Below are positions 49,023 through 58,804 of a stretch of 64,000 nt of DNA, piece after piece; position 1 is the first letter of the stretch; each line of letters opens with the position of its first letter. This DNA is from Frigoribacterium sp. Leaf415. GTDB lineage: Bacteria > Actinomycetota > Actinomycetes > Actinomycetales > Microbacteriaceae. A program made the position numbers and the translations under genes. The stretch covers positions 1,414,699 to 1,478,698 of the forward strand of contig NZ_LMQR01000001.1 of the NCBI RefSeq assembly GCF_001424645.1, given 5' to 3'. The notes under the pieces are model-generated. The model did not search any database and was not told the DNA's origin. It was given only the letters and a program-made list of their open reading frames with translations.

Positions 49023-51235
49023 GACCGGCCGCCCCCTCGAGGACCACGTCCCCCGGCGTCGGGTCGGCCACGGTACGGACGGTCGCCGCCGCGCTCGTCG
49101 CGCCCGCCACGGTCGTCGCGCCCGCCACGGTTGTCACGGCCGCCGCGGTCGTCTCGCGGGCCGCGCGCGGGACCGCCGCGCGAACCGCCACGGTCGTCGC
49201 GCTGCTCACGGCCCTGGTAGCCGCCGCTGCGCGAGCCGTCACGCCCTGCACGATCGTCGCGGCCCTGGTACCCCGCGCCACGCGAGCCACCTCGGTCGTC
49301 GCGACCTTGGTAGCCGCCGCGAGAGTCGCCACGGTCGTCACGCTGCTCACGGCCCTGGTAGCCGCCACGCGACGCGCCGCGGTCGTCACGACCGCCGCGC
49401 TCGTCTCGGCCCTGGTACCCGCCCCGCGAACCCCCACGGTCGTCACGACCGCCGCGGTCGTCCCGGCCCTGGTACCCGCCACGCGAGCCCCCACGGTCGT
49501 CGCGCGAGTCGCGACCGCCCTGGTAGCCACCGGCGGCACCGCGGTCGTCACGACCGCCTCGTTCGTCCTCGCCGCGCTCGGCCGCGCCGCGGTCGACCCA
49601 CCCACGGTTGGTCGCCTTGCCGCCGGCGCGGATGCCCGAGGGGCGTCCGGTGCGCGGGTCCCGGTTGGCGTCGCGGTTCGGGTAGCCCGCCGCGCGCTCT
49701 TCACCCGGGCTCAGCGGACGGTCGCCGCCACCCCGCGGGGCACGGTCGTCGCGCGAGACGAACCCGCCTCGCGAACCACGGTCGTCGCGCGACACGAAGC
49801 CACCGCGATCGTCGCGTCCGCGCCCGTCGTCGTTGCGGCCCTGGTAGCCGGGACGCGACCCACCGCGGTCGTCCCGCCCCTGGTAGCCACCACGGGCGGG
49901 GCGCTCGTCGCGTCCCCGGCCGTCGTCGTTGCGACCCTGGTACCCACCGCGCGACTCGCCTCGGCCGTCGTCGTTACGGCCCTGGTACCCACCGCGCGAC
50001 TCACCGCGGCCGTCACGGCCCTGGTAGCCGCCACGAGCCGGACGCTCGTCGCTCCCGTGGTAACCGGTGCGAGCCGGGCGCCCCTCGCGTCCCCGGCCGT
50101 CGTCGTTGTTGCCCTGGTACCCACGAACCGGGCGCTCGTCACCGGAGCGTCCGTCGTTCCGGTTGCCCTGGTAGCCAGCTCGGGTCGGTCGCTCGTCGCG
50201 TTGCCCGCGGCGCGCCTCCTGCTCTCGGCGGACCTGCGCACGGCGCGAGGTCGACTCGGCCTGGTCGCGGGCCGCCGCACGACGGCGCTCGGCACGGGCG
50301 TCGGTGGCGGGGTCGTACTCTTCGTCGTCCTCGTCGTAGTAGTCCTTCTCGACCTCGTCGTCGGCGAGGGCCAGCTCGACGACGTCGGCCTCGTCGACGG
50401 GGGCGTCGGGGCTCTCGGTGATCGGGGCGGCGTCGACCGTCGAGTCCGCCGTGGCGTCGCGCGAGATCGTGAGGATCGCCCCGAGCTCGACCTTGGTCAG
50501 CGACCGCATGTGGCCGACCTTCAGCGTGCCGAGGTGGAGCGGGCCGAACGAACGGCGGACGAGGTCGATGACCGGGTGGCCGACGGCCTCGAGCATGCGA
50601 CGGACGATGCGGTTGCGCCCCGAGTGCAGGGTGATCTCGATCAGCGACGAGTCGGACGAGCGGGAGAGACCCGCGCCACCGGCGACGAGCGTCGCCTTGT
50701 CGGCCGCGATCGGGCCGTCGTCGAGCTCGACACCGGTCATGAGCTCGTTGAGCACCGAGGGCGTGACGACGCCCTTGACCTTCGCGATGTAGGTCTTGGT
50801 CACGCCGAACGACGGGTGCGCGAGCACGTGCGCGAGCTCGCCGTCGTTGGTCAGGACGAGCAGGCCGCTCGTCTCGACGTCGAGGCGGCCGACGTTGAAG
50901 AGGCGCTCTTCGTACTGCTCGGTGAACTGGCGCAGGTCGGGGCGACCGTTCTCGTCGCTCAGGGTGCTGACGATGCCGACCGGCTTGTTGAGCATGACGT
51001 AGCGACGCGTGGCGTCGAGCTGCACGGCGCTGCCGTCGACGACGATCTTGTCCTTCGCCGGGTCGATGCGTCGGCCGGGCTCGGTGACGACCTTGCCGTT
51101 CACCGTCACCCGACCGGCGGCGATCATGTCTTCGCTGACGCGGCGCGAGGCCACGCCCGCGGCCGCCATGACCTTCTGCAGGCGTTCGCCCGAGGCCAGC
51201 TCGGAATCGTCGGAGGAGGACTGACTACGCGACAT
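49019..51235 (-). CDS. rluB: 23S rRNA pseudouridine synthase RluB-type with long RG-rich tail
   Basis: 738 residues from ATG 51235 (AAGGGGG upstream). Residues 15-75 are an S4 domain (GERLQKVMAAAGVASRRVSEDMI). Residues 80-255 are the RsuA/RluB catalytic domain with the active Asp in FNVGRLDVETSGLLVLTNDG and a HSGRNRIVRRMLEAVGHPV motif. The acidic link (DYYDEDDEEYDP) is followed by about 380 residues of repeated GGYQGRDDRGG and NDDGRG units. The catalytic part is ordinary; the tail is longer than in most relatives and looks like an RNA-binding RGG region. Confidence 0.93.
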   Translation of the reverse strand: MSRSQSSSDDSELASGERLQKVMAAAGVASRRVSEDMIAAGRVTVNGKVVTEPGRRIDPAKDKIVVDGSAVQLDATRRYVMLNKPVGIVSTLSDENGRPDLRQFTEQYEERLFNVGRLDVETSGLLVLTNDGELAHVLAHPSFGVTKTYIAKVKGVVTPSVLNELMTGVELDDGPIAADKATLVAGGAGLSRSSDSSLIEITLHSGRNRIVRRMLEAVGHPVIDLVRRSFGPLHLGTLKVGHMRSLTKVELGAILTISRDATADSTVDAAPITESPDAPVDEADVVELALADDEVEKDYYDEDDEEYDPATDARAERRRAAARDQAESTSRRAQVRREQEARRGQRDERPTRAGYQGNRNDGRSGDERPVRGYQGNNDDGRGREGRPARTGYHGSDERPARGGYQGRDGRGESRGGYQGRNDDGRGESRGGYQGRNDDGRGRDERPARGGYQGRDDRGGSRPGYQGRNDDGRGRDDRGGFVSRDDRGSRGGFVSRDDRAPRGGGDRPLSPGEERAAGYPNRDANRDPRTGRPSGIRAGGKATNRGWVDRGAAERGEDERGGRDDRGAAGGYQGGRDSRDDRGGSRGGYQGRDDRGGRDDRGGSRGGYQGRDERGGRDDRGASRGGYQGREQRDDRGDSRGGYQGRDDRGGSRGAGYQGRDDRAGRDGSRSGGYQGREQRDDRGGSRGGPARGPRDDRGGRDNRGGRDDRGGRDERGGDRPYRGRPDAGGRGPRGGGRS
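49040..50200 (-). repeat. Low-complexity coding repeat (GYQGR-D-RG units)
   Basis: Dozens of near-identical units of about 30-36 bases, coding GGYQGRDDRGG with N/D/S variants, in the 3' half of the rluB-type gene. Confidence 0.9.
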
Positions 51236-51863
51236 CGTCGAAACCCCCTTGGCCGTCCGAGAGGAGGGGCGAGATGAGCGGGAGCTCATCGAGCGAGTTG
51301 ATGCCGAGATGGGTCAAGAGGAGGCCTGTCGTTTCGTAGTTGATGGCGCCTGTCTCGGGGTCGGTGGACGACTCCGTGATCAGGCCGCGACCCAGCAGCG
51401 TACGGACGACCGAGTCGACGTTGACCGCCCGGATCTGGGCGATGCTGCTGCGGGTGATGGGTTGCTTGTAGGCGATGACCGCCAGCGTCTCGAGAGCCGC
51501 TGAGGACAGTTTCGTCGGGTTCTGCGTCAGCACGAAATCGCGCACGACCGGATCGTGCTCGTCACGCACGTAGAATCGCCAGCCGCCACCGACCTCACGC
51601 AGCTCGAAACCGCGCCGGACGGTGCCGTCGACCCCGTCGAAATCGGCCACCAGCGCCGCGATCGCCTGCCGCACCGCGGCGACCGGCGCGCCGACGGCGG
51701 TCGCCAGGTCGACGAGCGGCTGCGGCTCGTCGGCGACCATCAGCAGCGCCTCGAGCTGGCGTGCGATCGCGCTGGTCGGGTCGGCCTCACGGTTCTGGGC
51801 CCCCTCGGCCCGGGCCTCGGGCGTCTCGACGGACGAGGAGGCGCGGGTCGCGTCAGCCCTCAT
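51225..51863 (-). CDS. scpB: Segregation and condensation protein B
   Basis: 212 residues. Two winged-helix domains: IARQLEALLMVADEPQPLVDLA, then LSSAALETLAVIAYKQPITRSSIAQIRAVNVDSVV and RTLLGRGLITES. Binds ScpA and SMC to form the condensin complex. The first 20 residues contain an exact dispersed motif (51837-51849, DATRASSS), placed where scpA ends and scpB begins. Overlaps both neighbours by about 11 bases. Confidence 0.96.
   Translation of the reverse strand: MRADATRASSSVETPEARAEGAQNREADPTSAIARQLEALLMVADEPQPLVDLATAVGAPVAAVRQAIAALVADFDGVDGTVRRGFELREVGGGWRFYVRDEHDPVVRDFVLTQNPTKLSSAALETLAVIAYKQPITRSSIAQIRAVNVDSVVRTLLGRGLITESSTDPETGAINYETTGLLLTHLGINSLDELPLISPLLSDGQGGFDDVA
51837..51849 (+). 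repeat. Dispersed 13-base motif at scpA-scpB junction
   Basis: Exact GGAGGCGCGGGTC, a few bases downstream of the scpA stop and inside the scpB N-terminus, where it gives TRASS. Confidence 0.86.
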
Positions 51864-52707
51864 AATCGGCCCCCAGCGCCGCCAGGTTCTCTTCGGTCCA
51901 GGTCTCGGCCACCCAGCGGACGCTGAGTTCGCCGAGCGGCTCGACCTGCTCGAACGAGATGGACGCGTGACGGTACAGCTCGAGCAGGGCCAGGAACCGG
52001 GCGACGACGACGCCCTTCTCGTCGATGCCGGCGACGAGTTCGCGAAAGGTGAGGACCGCGCCGCGACGCAGCAACGACACGACGATGGCCGCCTGCTCGC
52101 GGATGCTGACCAGGGGGGCGTGCAGGTGGTCGAGGCCGACCGTGGGGATCTCGCGTGGCGTCAGCGCCAGGGTGGCGAGGGCGGCGAAGCCGTCGGGCGA
52201 GAGCGTCCAGACGAGTTCGGGGGTCGTGACGCGGTACTTCTGTTCGAGTCGCACCGAGCGGGCGTGCCGGGCCGCCTCGGCGGCTCCGTGCTGCGCGAAC
52301 CATTCGGCGGCCTGCTTGAAGGCCCGGTACTGCAGCAGCCGGGCGAAGAGCAGGTCGCGCGCCTCGAGCAGTGCGACGTCCTCGGCGTCGACGAGTTCGC
52401 CCTGCGGCAGCAGCCCCGCCACCTTGAGGTCGAGCAGCGTGGCCGCGACGACGATGAACTCGCTGGCCTGGTCGAGGTTCTCGTCGGTGTCGAGGCGGCG
52501 GAGGAACGACAGGAACTCGTCGGTCACGGCGTTGAGGGCGACCTCGGTGATGTCCATCTCGCGCTTGGTGATCAACGAGAGCAGCAGGTCGAACGGGCCG
52601 CTGAAGTTCTCGAGTCGCACCTCGAAGCCGGGCGAGACCTCAGGAGCCGCGAGGGCGGTCTCGTCGGGGTCGACCTCGGCGTTTGCCGACTCAGGCCGCG
52701 GCACCAC
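51853..52707 (-). CDS. scpA: Segregation and condensation protein A
   Basis: 284 residues from GTG 52707. The kleisin N-terminal domain reads FEVRLENFSGPFDLLLSLITKREMDITEVAL and the C-terminal winged helix FRELVAGIDEKGVVVARFLALLELYRH. It bridges the SMC heads with ScpB. A head of about 25 acidic residues precedes the fold. Overlaps the parA stop by 17 bases. Confidence 0.96.
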   Translation of the reverse strand: MVPRPESANAEVDPDETALAAPEVSPGFEVRLENFSGPFDLLLSLITKREMDITEVALNAVTDEFLSFLRRLDTDENLDQASEFIVVAATLLDLKVAGLLPQGELVDAEDVALLEARDLLFARLLQYRAFKQAAEWFAQHGAAEAARHARSVRLEQKYRVTTPELVWTLSPDGFAALATLALTPREIPTVGLDHLHAPLVSIREQAAIVVSLLRRGAVLTFRELVAGIDEKGVVVARFLALLELYRHASISFEQVEPLGELSVRWVAETWTEENLAALGADYEG

Positions 52708-53590
52708 GCGCGATCAGCTCTCGGGCCAGCTGGCGGTAGGCCTGCGCCGCCGGGTGCTCGGGGGCGAACTTGGTGATCGGCGTGCCGGCGACCGACGCGT
52801 CGGGGAACTTCACGGTGCGACCGATGACGGTCTCGAGCACCTGGTCGTCGAACGCCTCGACGACGCGCTCGAGCACCTCGCGGCTGTGCAGCGTGCGCGA
52901 GTCGAACATGGTCGGCAGGATGCCGTCGAGCGTGATCGCGGGGTTCAGCCGGTCGCGCACCTTCTCGATGGTCTCGACGAGCAGGGCGACGCCGCGGAGC
53001 GCGAAGAACTCGCACTCGAGCGGGATCAGCACCCCGTGCGCCGCGGTGAGGGCGTTGACGGTCAGCAGGCCGAGCGAGGGCTGGCAGTCGATCAGGACGA
53101 CGTCGTACTCGTCGCTGACCTGGCGCAGGATGCGCGCGAGGATCTGCTCGCGCGCGACCTCGTTGACGAGGTGGACCTCGGCGGCGGAGAGGTCGATGTT
53201 GGCCGGCATGACGTCGAGGTTCTCGACGCGCGTGGGCACGATGACGTCGTGGGCGTCTTTCACGGCGCCGATCATGAGGTCGTAGATCGTGGCCTGGTCG
53301 TGCGACTGCACGCCGAGGCCCGCGGTCAGGGCGCCCTGCGGGTCGAAGTCGATGGCCAACACACGGCGGCCGTACTCGGCGAACGCGGCGCCGAGGTTGA
53401 TCGTCGTGGTGGTCTTGCCGACGCCGCCCTTCTGGTTGCAGAGGGTGATGATGCGGGCCGGGCCGTGGCTCGACAGGGGCTCGGGAGTCGGGAACTCGGT
53501 ACGCGGGCGCCCGGTGGGGCCGTTCGCGGGGACGGTCGCCGGAGCGCTCTCGAAGAGGGCGGGGGTGCTCGAGGTCGGCTTGGTGCTCAC
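52691..53590 (-). CDS. ParA-family ATPase (SMC-ScpAB locus)
   Basis: 299 residues. Deviant Walker A CNQKGGVGKTTTTINLGAAF, Walker A' AIDFDPQGALTAGLG and Walker B VLIDCQPSLGLLTVNAL are complete. This is the orphan ParA (Soj-like) that sits upstream of scpAB in Actinobacteria, not the oriC-proximal parAB pair; no parB follows. The first 45 residues are a Pro/Thr-rich tail. The GTG start is 7 bases after TACTCT, so the mRNA seems leaderless. Confidence 0.92.
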   Translation of the reverse strand: MSTKPTSSTPALFESAPATVPANGPTGRPRTEFPTPEPLSSHGPARIITLCNQKGGVGKTTTTINLGAAFAEYGRRVLAIDFDPQGALTAGLGVQSHDQATIYDLMIGAVKDAHDVIVPTRVENLDVMPANIDLSAAEVHLVNEVAREQILARILRQVSDEYDVVLIDCQPSLGLLTVNALTAAHGVLIPLECEFFALRGVALLVETIEKVRDRLNPAITLDGILPTMFDSRTLHSREVLERVVEAFDDQVLETVIGRTVKFPDASVAGTPITKFAPEHPAAQAYRQLARELIARGAAA

Positions 53591-53597
53591 GGGTACG

Positions 53598-53603
53598 AGA
53601 GTA
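53598..53603 (-). promoter_or_regulatory. -10 box for leaderless parA-like gene
   Basis: Read leftward TACTCT, 7 bases before the GTG at 53590. Confidence 0.5.
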
Positions 53604-53646
53604 CCGGCGACCCCCGACGCCCACGGGCTGCCGCGCCCGGCCCGTC

Positions 53647-53686
53647 ACCAGGAAGCCTCATGCCTTGCTTGAGGGTTTTGCCTGGT
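53647..53686. other. Nested inverted repeat between xerD and parA genes
   Basis: ACCAGG (53647-53652) pairs with CCTGGT (53681-53686), and inside it CCTCA (53656-53660) pairs with TGAGG (53670-53674). Could be a weak terminator for the xerD mRNA or a protein site. Confidence 0.35.
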
Positions 53687-53740
53687 CAGCGAGGGGTCAG
53701 CGCCGGGTCGGGGCTCGATCGGGGCTCGGTCTGCGCCCGG

Positions 53741-54655
53741 TCACGACGCCCATCGTGCCCGCGGGTGCGCCGTCGAGTAGACGTCCCGCAGCGCGTCCGC
53801 CGTCACCAGCGTGTAGATCTGCGTCGTCGCCACGGACGAGTGCCCCAGCAGCTCTTGAACGACCCGGACGTCGGCCCCGCCCTCGAGCAGGTGCGTCGCG
53901 AAGGAGTGCCGCAGCGTGTGCGGCGACACCTCGAGGCCGAGCTGGGCCCGCTCGGCCGCCGCCTGGATGATGAGCCACGCGTTCTGCCGCGACACCCTGG
54001 CCCCGCGCGTGCCGAGGAACAGCGCGGGCGTCGGTTCTCCCCGCGGCGAGAACACTGGTCGGGCACGCACGAGGTACGCGTCCAGCGCCCGCCGCGCGTA
54101 GCTACCGAGCGGCACGATGCGCTGCTTGTTCCCCTTGCCGAACAGGCGCACGACGTCACCCTCGACCACGTCGTCGACGTTGAGCGACACCGCCTCGCTC
54201 ACCCGCGCCCCCGTCGCGTAGAGCAGCTCGAGCAGGGCCTTGTCGCGCAGTCGGGTCGGCTCGTCGCCGTCGGTGGCGGCGAGCAGCGCCTCGACCTGGC
54301 CGACCGAGATGGCCTTCGGGAGGCGGCTCGGCAGCTTGGGAGGCCGGGTGGTGGCGGCCACGTCCACCGCGACCAGCCCCTCCTCGAGGGCGAAGCGGTG
54401 GAACCCCCGCACCGACGACAGCACCCGGGCAACCGAGGAGGCGCCCAGCGGCTTCTCGGCGCGGGTCGCCAGCGCCGCCGGGAACGTCGCGACGTCCCCG
54501 GGCTCGACCTCGTCGAGGGTGAGGCGACCGGCCTCCGCCAGGTGAGCCCGCCAGAGGACGAGGTCGCGGCGGTACGCCGCCGTCGTGTTCGGGCTGAGGC
54601 CGCGCTCGACCGAGACGTGTCTCAGGTACCGGTCCAGCGCCTCCTCGATCGTCAC
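53741..54655 (-). CDS. xerD: Tyrosine recombinase XerD
   Basis: 304 residues. N-terminal SAM-like domain (LDRYLRHVSVERGLSPNTTAAYRRDL), then catalytic residues Arg in YATGARVSEAVSL, Lys in FGKGNKQRIVP, His/Arg in VSPHTLRHSFATHLLEGGA, His in LGHSSVATTQIY and the Tyr in TTQIYT. Resolves chromosome dimers at dif with XerC and FtsK. The locus next to parA-scpAB is the usual chromosomal place, so it is the housekeeping enzyme, not a mobile integrase. Confidence 0.95.
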   Translation of the reverse strand: MTIEEALDRYLRHVSVERGLSPNTTAAYRRDLVLWRAHLAEAGRLTLDEVEPGDVATFPAALATRAEKPLGASSVARVLSSVRGFHRFALEEGLVAVDVAATTRPPKLPSRLPKAISVGQVEALLAATDGDEPTRLRDKALLELLYATGARVSEAVSLNVDDVVEGDVVRLFGKGNKQRIVPLGSYARRALDAYLVRARPVFSPRGEPTPALFLGTRGARVSRQNAWLIIQAAAERAQLGLEVSPHTLRHSFATHLLEGGADVRVVQELLGHSSVATTQIYTLVTADALRDVYSTAHPRARWAS

Positions 54656-54704
54656 CAGGCCACGCTACGGCCGGGGCCGCCGCGCCGACGGGGCGACGCG
54701 CACC

Positions 54705-55316
54705 TCAGCGGGACGCGACCGCGGCGAGCGCCGCGATGCTGAGGATCGAGTTGTGCAGGCGTCCGGCGAGGACGCCGTCGACGATCTCGTCGAGCGAGAC
54801 CCAACGCTTCTCGATGTCGGCCTCTTCGTCGCTGCGCTCGAACGCACCCTCCGTCGCACTGACACCGGTGGCACGGTAGACCGTGACCATCTCGTCGTTG
54901 CCGCCGGGCGTGGTGTGGAACGAGACGAGTTCGTCCCAGGTCGTCGCCTGCAGGTCGGCCTCTTCGGCGAGCTCGCGCTTGGCGGCGTCGAGCTTGCTCT
55001 CGTCCTCGGCGTCGAGCAGGCCCGCGGGCAGCTCCCAGTCGCGGGTGCGGATCGGGTGCCGGTACTGCTTGATGACGAGCACGCGCTGCTCGTCGTCGAC
55101 GGCCAGGACGGCGACGGCCCCGGTGTGCGCGACGTACTCGCGCACCATCGGCGAGCCGTTGTAGTCGACGGTGTCGCGCTTGACGTTCCAGACGGCGCCT
55201 TCGAAGACGACCTCGGTCTTCGTGACCGTCGGCGTCGCCGGCTCGTCGGCGAGCAGGCCGCCGGCGGTGGCACCCGCCCCGGCGGCCGTCGTGCCCGCAC
55301 CCGAGGCGTCGGTCAC
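54705..55316 (-). CDS. NUDIX hydrolase (ADP-ribose pyrophosphatase type)
   Basis: 203 residues from GTG 55316 (overlaps the pyrG stop). The Nudix box runs [20 protein letters not shown] and continues LAEEADL, with the expected E/EE residues though the usual GU end is DL. Upstream [22 protein letters not shown] and [16 protein letters not shown] are typical of ADP-ribose pyrophosphatases. An Ala/Gly/Thr-rich head of about 35 residues. It lies 49 bases upstream of xerD, as in many actinobacteria. Confidence 0.92.
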   Translation of the reverse strand: MTDASGAGTTAAGAGATAGGLLADEPATPTVTKTEVVFEGAVWNVKRDTVDYNGSPMVREYVAHTGAVAVLAVDDEQRVLVIKQYRHPIRTRDWELPAGLLDAEDESKLDAAKRELAEEADLQATTWDELVSFHTTPGGNDEMVTVYRATGVSATEGAFERSDEEADIEKRWVSLDEIVDGVLAGRLHNSILSIAALAAVASR

Positions 55317-57034
55317 GCGACGACCTCGGCGGCGTCGGCCTCATCGGCCTCGTCGGCGAACAGCTTGCTCGCGTCGTGGCGCTCGAGGGATGCGGCGACG
55401 AGCCCGGCGAACAGCGGGTGCGCGTCGTTGGGGCGCGACCGCAGCTCGGGGTGTGCCTGCGTGCCGATGTAGAACGGGTGGACGTCGCGGTCGAGCTCGA
55501 CGTACTCGACGAGCGTGCCGTCGGGCGAGGTGCCCGAGAAGCGGAGGCCCGCGTCGGCGATCTGCTGACGGTACTGGTTCGAGACCTCGTAGCGGTGGCG
55601 GTGACGCTCGGACACCAGCTCGGAGCCGTACAGGTCGGCGGCGAGCGAGCCCGGCGTGAGGGCGGCCGGGTAGAGGCCGAGGCGCATGGTGCCGCCCAGG
55701 TCGCCGTCGGCGATGATGTCGACCTGCTCGGCCATGGTCGCGACGACCGCGTACTCGGTGTCGGGGTCGAACTCGGACGAGGAGGCGCCGGTCAGGCCGG
55801 CCTCGTTGCGTGCGTACTCGATGACCATGCACTGCAGGCCCAGGCAGAGGCCGAGCGCCGGCAGGCCGTTCTCGCGGGCGTAGCGGAGCGCGCCGAGCTT
55901 GCCCTCGATGCCGCGGATGCCGAAGCCGCCGGGCACGCAGATGCCGTCGACGCCACGGAGCGCCTTCGCGGCCCCCTCGGGGGTCTCGCAGTCGTCGGAG
56001 GGGATCCAGGTCAGCGACACCTTGGTCTGGTGCGCGAACCCGCCCGCCTTGAGCGCCTCGGTGACCGACAGGTAGGCGTCGGGCAGGTCGATGTACTTGC
56101 CGACCAGGCCGATCGTGACCTCGTGCTTCGGCTCGTGAACCGCGGTCAGCACGGGCTGCCAGCCCGACCAGTCGACGTCGCCGGCCTTCTCGCCGAGACC
56201 CAGGTGATCGATGATGTACGCGTCGAGCCCCTGGTCGTTCAGCATGGCCGGGATGTCGTAGATGCTCGCGACGTCCTTCGCGTTGACGACCGCGTCTTCG
56301 TCGACGTCGCACATCAGGGCGATCTTCTTCTTGTTGCTCTCGCTGACCGGGCGATCGCTGCGCAGGACGAGGGCGTCGGGCTGGATGCCGATCGAGCGCA
56401 GGGCGGCGACGCTGTGCTGCGTCGGCTTGGTCTTCTGTTCGCCGGACGCGCCCATGTAGGGCACGAGCGAGACGTGCACGAAGAACACGTTCTTGCGACC
56501 GAGCTCGTGGCGCACCTGACGGGCGGCCTCGATGAACGGCTGGCTCTCGATGTCGCCGACCGTGCCGCCGACCTCGGTGATGATCACGTCGGGCTTCGGG
56601 TCGTCGTCGGCCTGCTGGCGCATGCGCCGCTTGATCTCGTCGGTGATGTGCGGGATGACCTGCACGGTGTCACCGAGGTACTCGCCGCGTCGCTCTTTCG
56701 CGATGACGGTCGAGTAGATCTGGCCGGTCGTGACGTTCGCCGACTGACCGAGGTCGATGTCGAGGAATCGCTCGTAGTGCCCGATGTCGAGGTCGGTCTC
56801 GGCACCGTCGTCGGTGACGAAGACCTCACCGTGCTGGAACGGGTTCATCGTGCCCGGATCGACGTTCAGGTACGGATCGAGCTTCTGCATGACCACGCGC
56901 AGCCCGCGGGCCGTGAGCAGATTGCCCAGGCTGGCGGCCGTCAGGCCTTTTCCGAGGGAGGAGACGACGCCTCCGGTGACGAAGATGTGCTTCGTCGTGC
57001 TGGCATCTGGACCCGAGTTCTCAACGTTCACCAC
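55313..57034 (-). CDS. pyrG: CTP synthase
   Basis: 573 residues. Makes CTP from UTP, ATP and glutamine. The synthetase domain begins [22 protein letters not shown] and has [21 protein letters not shown]; the class-I glutaminase domain has [17 protein letters not shown] with the catalytic Cys and the His/Glu pair in [12 protein letters not shown]. The GTG at 57034 follows TAGGAT by 8 bases with no ribosome site, so a leaderless or near-leaderless mRNA is likely. A variant dispersed motif (55780-55793) encodes TGASSSEF. Confidence 0.97.
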   Translation of the reverse strand: MVNVENSGPDASTTKHIFVTGGVVSSLGKGLTAASLGNLLTARGLRVVMQKLDPYLNVDPGTMNPFQHGEVFVTDDGAETDLDIGHYERFLDIDLGQSANVTTGQIYSTVIAKERRGEYLGDTVQVIPHITDEIKRRMRQQADDDPKPDVIITEVGGTVGDIESQPFIEAARQVRHELGRKNVFFVHVSLVPYMGASGEQKTKPTQHSVAALRSIGIQPDALVLRSDRPVSESNKKKIALMCDVDEDAVVNAKDVASIYDIPAMLNDQGLDAYIIDHLGLGEKAGDVDWSGWQPVLTAVHEPKHEVTIGLVGKYIDLPDAYLSVTEALKAGGFAHQTKVSLTWIPSDDCETPEGAAKALRGVDGICVPGGFGIRGIEGKLGALRYARENGLPALGLCLGLQCMVIEYARNEAGLTGASSSEFDPDTEYAVVATMAEQVDIIADGDLGGTMRLGLYPAALTPGSLAADLYGSELVSERHRHRYEVSNQYRQQIADAGLRFSGTSPDGTLVEYVELDRDVHPFYIGTQAHPELRSRPNDAHPLFAGLVAASLERHDASKLFADEADEADAAEVVA

Positions 57035-57042
57035 GGGATTCC

Positions 57043-57048
57043 ATCCTA
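57043..57048 (-). promoter_or_regulatory. -10 box upstream of pyrG
   Basis: Read leftward TAGGAT, 8 bases before the GTG at 57034. Confidence 0.5.
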
Positions 57049-57082
57049 TGTCACACCGAGCCGTTCCGACAGACCACGCCTG

Positions 57083-58804
57083 TTACGAACGTGTGTCGGC
57101 TGTGGCCAGTCGTCGGGCCGACGAGGCGAGCTCGAGCAGCTCGCGCGCGTGTTCGAGGCCACTGGAGCTGTCGGGCAATCCCGAGAGGAGACGGGCCATC
57201 TCGGCGACTCGCTCGTCGCCGTCGAGCTGGTGCACGCTGCTGGCGGTCACCTCGCCCGAGGCGTCCTTCACGACGCGGAGGTGGTTCGTGGCGAACGCGG
57301 CGACCTGGGCCAGGTGCGTCACCACGATGACCTGTGCCCGTTCGGCGAGCGCCGCCAGTCGTCGACCGATCTCGATCGCGGCCGATCCGCCGACGCCCGC
57401 GTCGACCTCGTCGAACACGAACGTGGGCACGTCGCTCGACCCGGCCATGACGACCTCGAGCGCGAGCATCACGCGGGACAGCTCGCCGCCGGATGCGCCC
57501 TTGCCGAGCGGCCGGGGTTCGCTGCCGGGGTGCGGCCTCAGCAGCAGCGACACGACGTCGCCGCCGCTCGTCCCGAGCTCGTCGCGCGGTGAGACCTCGA
57601 CGACGATCTCGGCACCGGTCATGGCCAGGGCGCTCAACTCGGCGCTGACGCGCGTGGAGAGGTCGGCCCCGGAGGCGCGGCGCAGCTCGCCCAGGACGCC
57701 CGCCCGCCGCTCGGCCTCGGCCCGCAGCTCGGCCACGTCGTCGTCGAGGTGCGCGAGTCGGTCGTCGTCGCCGTCGAGCTCGACCAGGCGTCGGCTTCCG
57801 TCGTCGAGCAGCCGGATGACGTCGTCGAGGGTGGGGCCGTACTTGCGGACGAGCCCGGCCAGATCGGCGCGACGCGTCTGCACCGACTCGAGTTCGACGG
57901 CGACGTCGGCGTCGAGGGTGCCGAGGTAGCTCGACAGGCGTGACGCGGATTCACCGACCTGGACGCTGACCTCGGCCAGCAGGTCGGCGATCGGCTCGAG
58001 GGCCGGATCGTGAGGCGCGACGCGTTCGATCTGACGCCGGGCCTCTTCGACGAGGGAAACGACGTCGCGGGTGCCGTCGACCGCGTCGGTCGAGAGCACC
58101 TCGTGGGCGAGCCCGGCCGCCAGCCGCAGGTCTTCGGCGTTGCTCAGCCGCTCGGCCGTGGCGTCGAGTTCGTCGAGTTCGCCGGCCACGGGGGCGAGCC
58201 CCTCGATCTCGTCGATCGCGGTGCGGAGGCTCTCGGCCTCGTCGCGTCGCGCGTCGCGGTCGCGGGTGATCTCGTCGAGTTCGGCGCGGGCGGCCAGCCA
58301 GGCGTCGTAGGCCATGCGGTAGTGTGCGGCGGCCTGGGCCAGGGCGGCCCCGCCGTGCGCGTCGACGGCCGCACGCTGGGCCGCGGCGGACTTGAGACGG
58401 ATCTGCTCGGACTGGCCGTGCACCACCACGAGATGGTCGGCGAGGTCACCGAGCACGCCGATGGGAGCCGTACGCCCGCCGACGACCGCACGACTGCGCC
58501 CCTCGGCCGAGACGACACGACTGAGGAAGAGTTCGCCGTCGTCGACGTCGCCGCCCGCGTCACGGACCCGCTCGACGATGGCCCCCTCGGCGGGGACCAG
58601 CCAGCGGCCGTCCACCACGGCCTGGGGGCTGCCCGAGCGGACGACCCCGCTCTCGGCACGCTGGCCGAGCAGGAGGCCGAGCGCCGACACGACCATGGTC
58701 TTGCCCGCACCGGTCTCGCCCGTGACGGCCGTGAAGCCGGGACCGAGCGGCAGCGTGGCACGACCGATCACACCGAGGTCGCGGATCGAGATCTCTTCGA
58801 TCAT
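57083..58804 (-). CDS. recN: DNA repair protein RecN
   Basis: 573 residues from ATG 58804 (overlaps the nadK stop). SMC-like: IEEISIRDLGVIGRATLPL, Walker A GETGAGKT at 29-36, a long coiled middle (about 155-360), signature LGKGASGGELSRVMLALEVV and Walker B TFVFDEVDAGVGG. Acts in double-strand break repair. Operon order TlyA, NadK, RecN is the standard actinobacterial one. Confidence 0.96.
   Translation of the reverse strand: MIEEISIRDLGVIGRATLPLGPGFTAVTGETGAGKTMVVSALGLLLGQRAESGVVRSGSPQAVVDGRWLVPAEGAIVERVRDAGGDVDDGELFLSRVVSAEGRSRAVVGGRTAPIGVLGDLADHLVVVHGQSEQIRLKSAAAQRAAVDAHGGAALAQAAAHYRMAYDAWLAARAELDEITRDRDARRDEAESLRTAIDEIEGLAPVAGELDELDATAERLSNAEDLRLAAGLAHEVLSTDAVDGTRDVVSLVEEARRQIERVAPHDPALEPIADLLAEVSVQVGESASRLSSYLGTLDADVAVELESVQTRRADLAGLVRKYGPTLDDVIRLLDDGSRRLVELDGDDDRLAHLDDDVAELRAEAERRAGVLGELRRASGADLSTRVSAELSALAMTGAEIVVEVSPRDELGTSGGDVVSLLLRPHPGSEPRPLGKGASGGELSRVMLALEVVMAGSSDVPTFVFDEVDAGVGGSAAIEIGRRLAALAERAQVIVVTHLAQVAAFATNHLRVVKDASGEVTASSVHQLDGDERVAEMARLLSGLPDSSSGLEHARELLELASSARRLATADTRS

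Noticed and set aside
49040..50200. Repeats in rluB as an assembly artefact
   Set aside because: Frame is kept throughout and units vary with synonymous changes, as in a real coding repeat.
53741..54655. XerD as a phage or island integrase
   Set aside because: It is embedded in the conserved scpAB-parA-xerD-pyrG order and has no island features around it.
55376..57592. A 738-codon plus-strand frame opposite pyrG and recN
   Set aside because: Shadow of two housekeeping genes.
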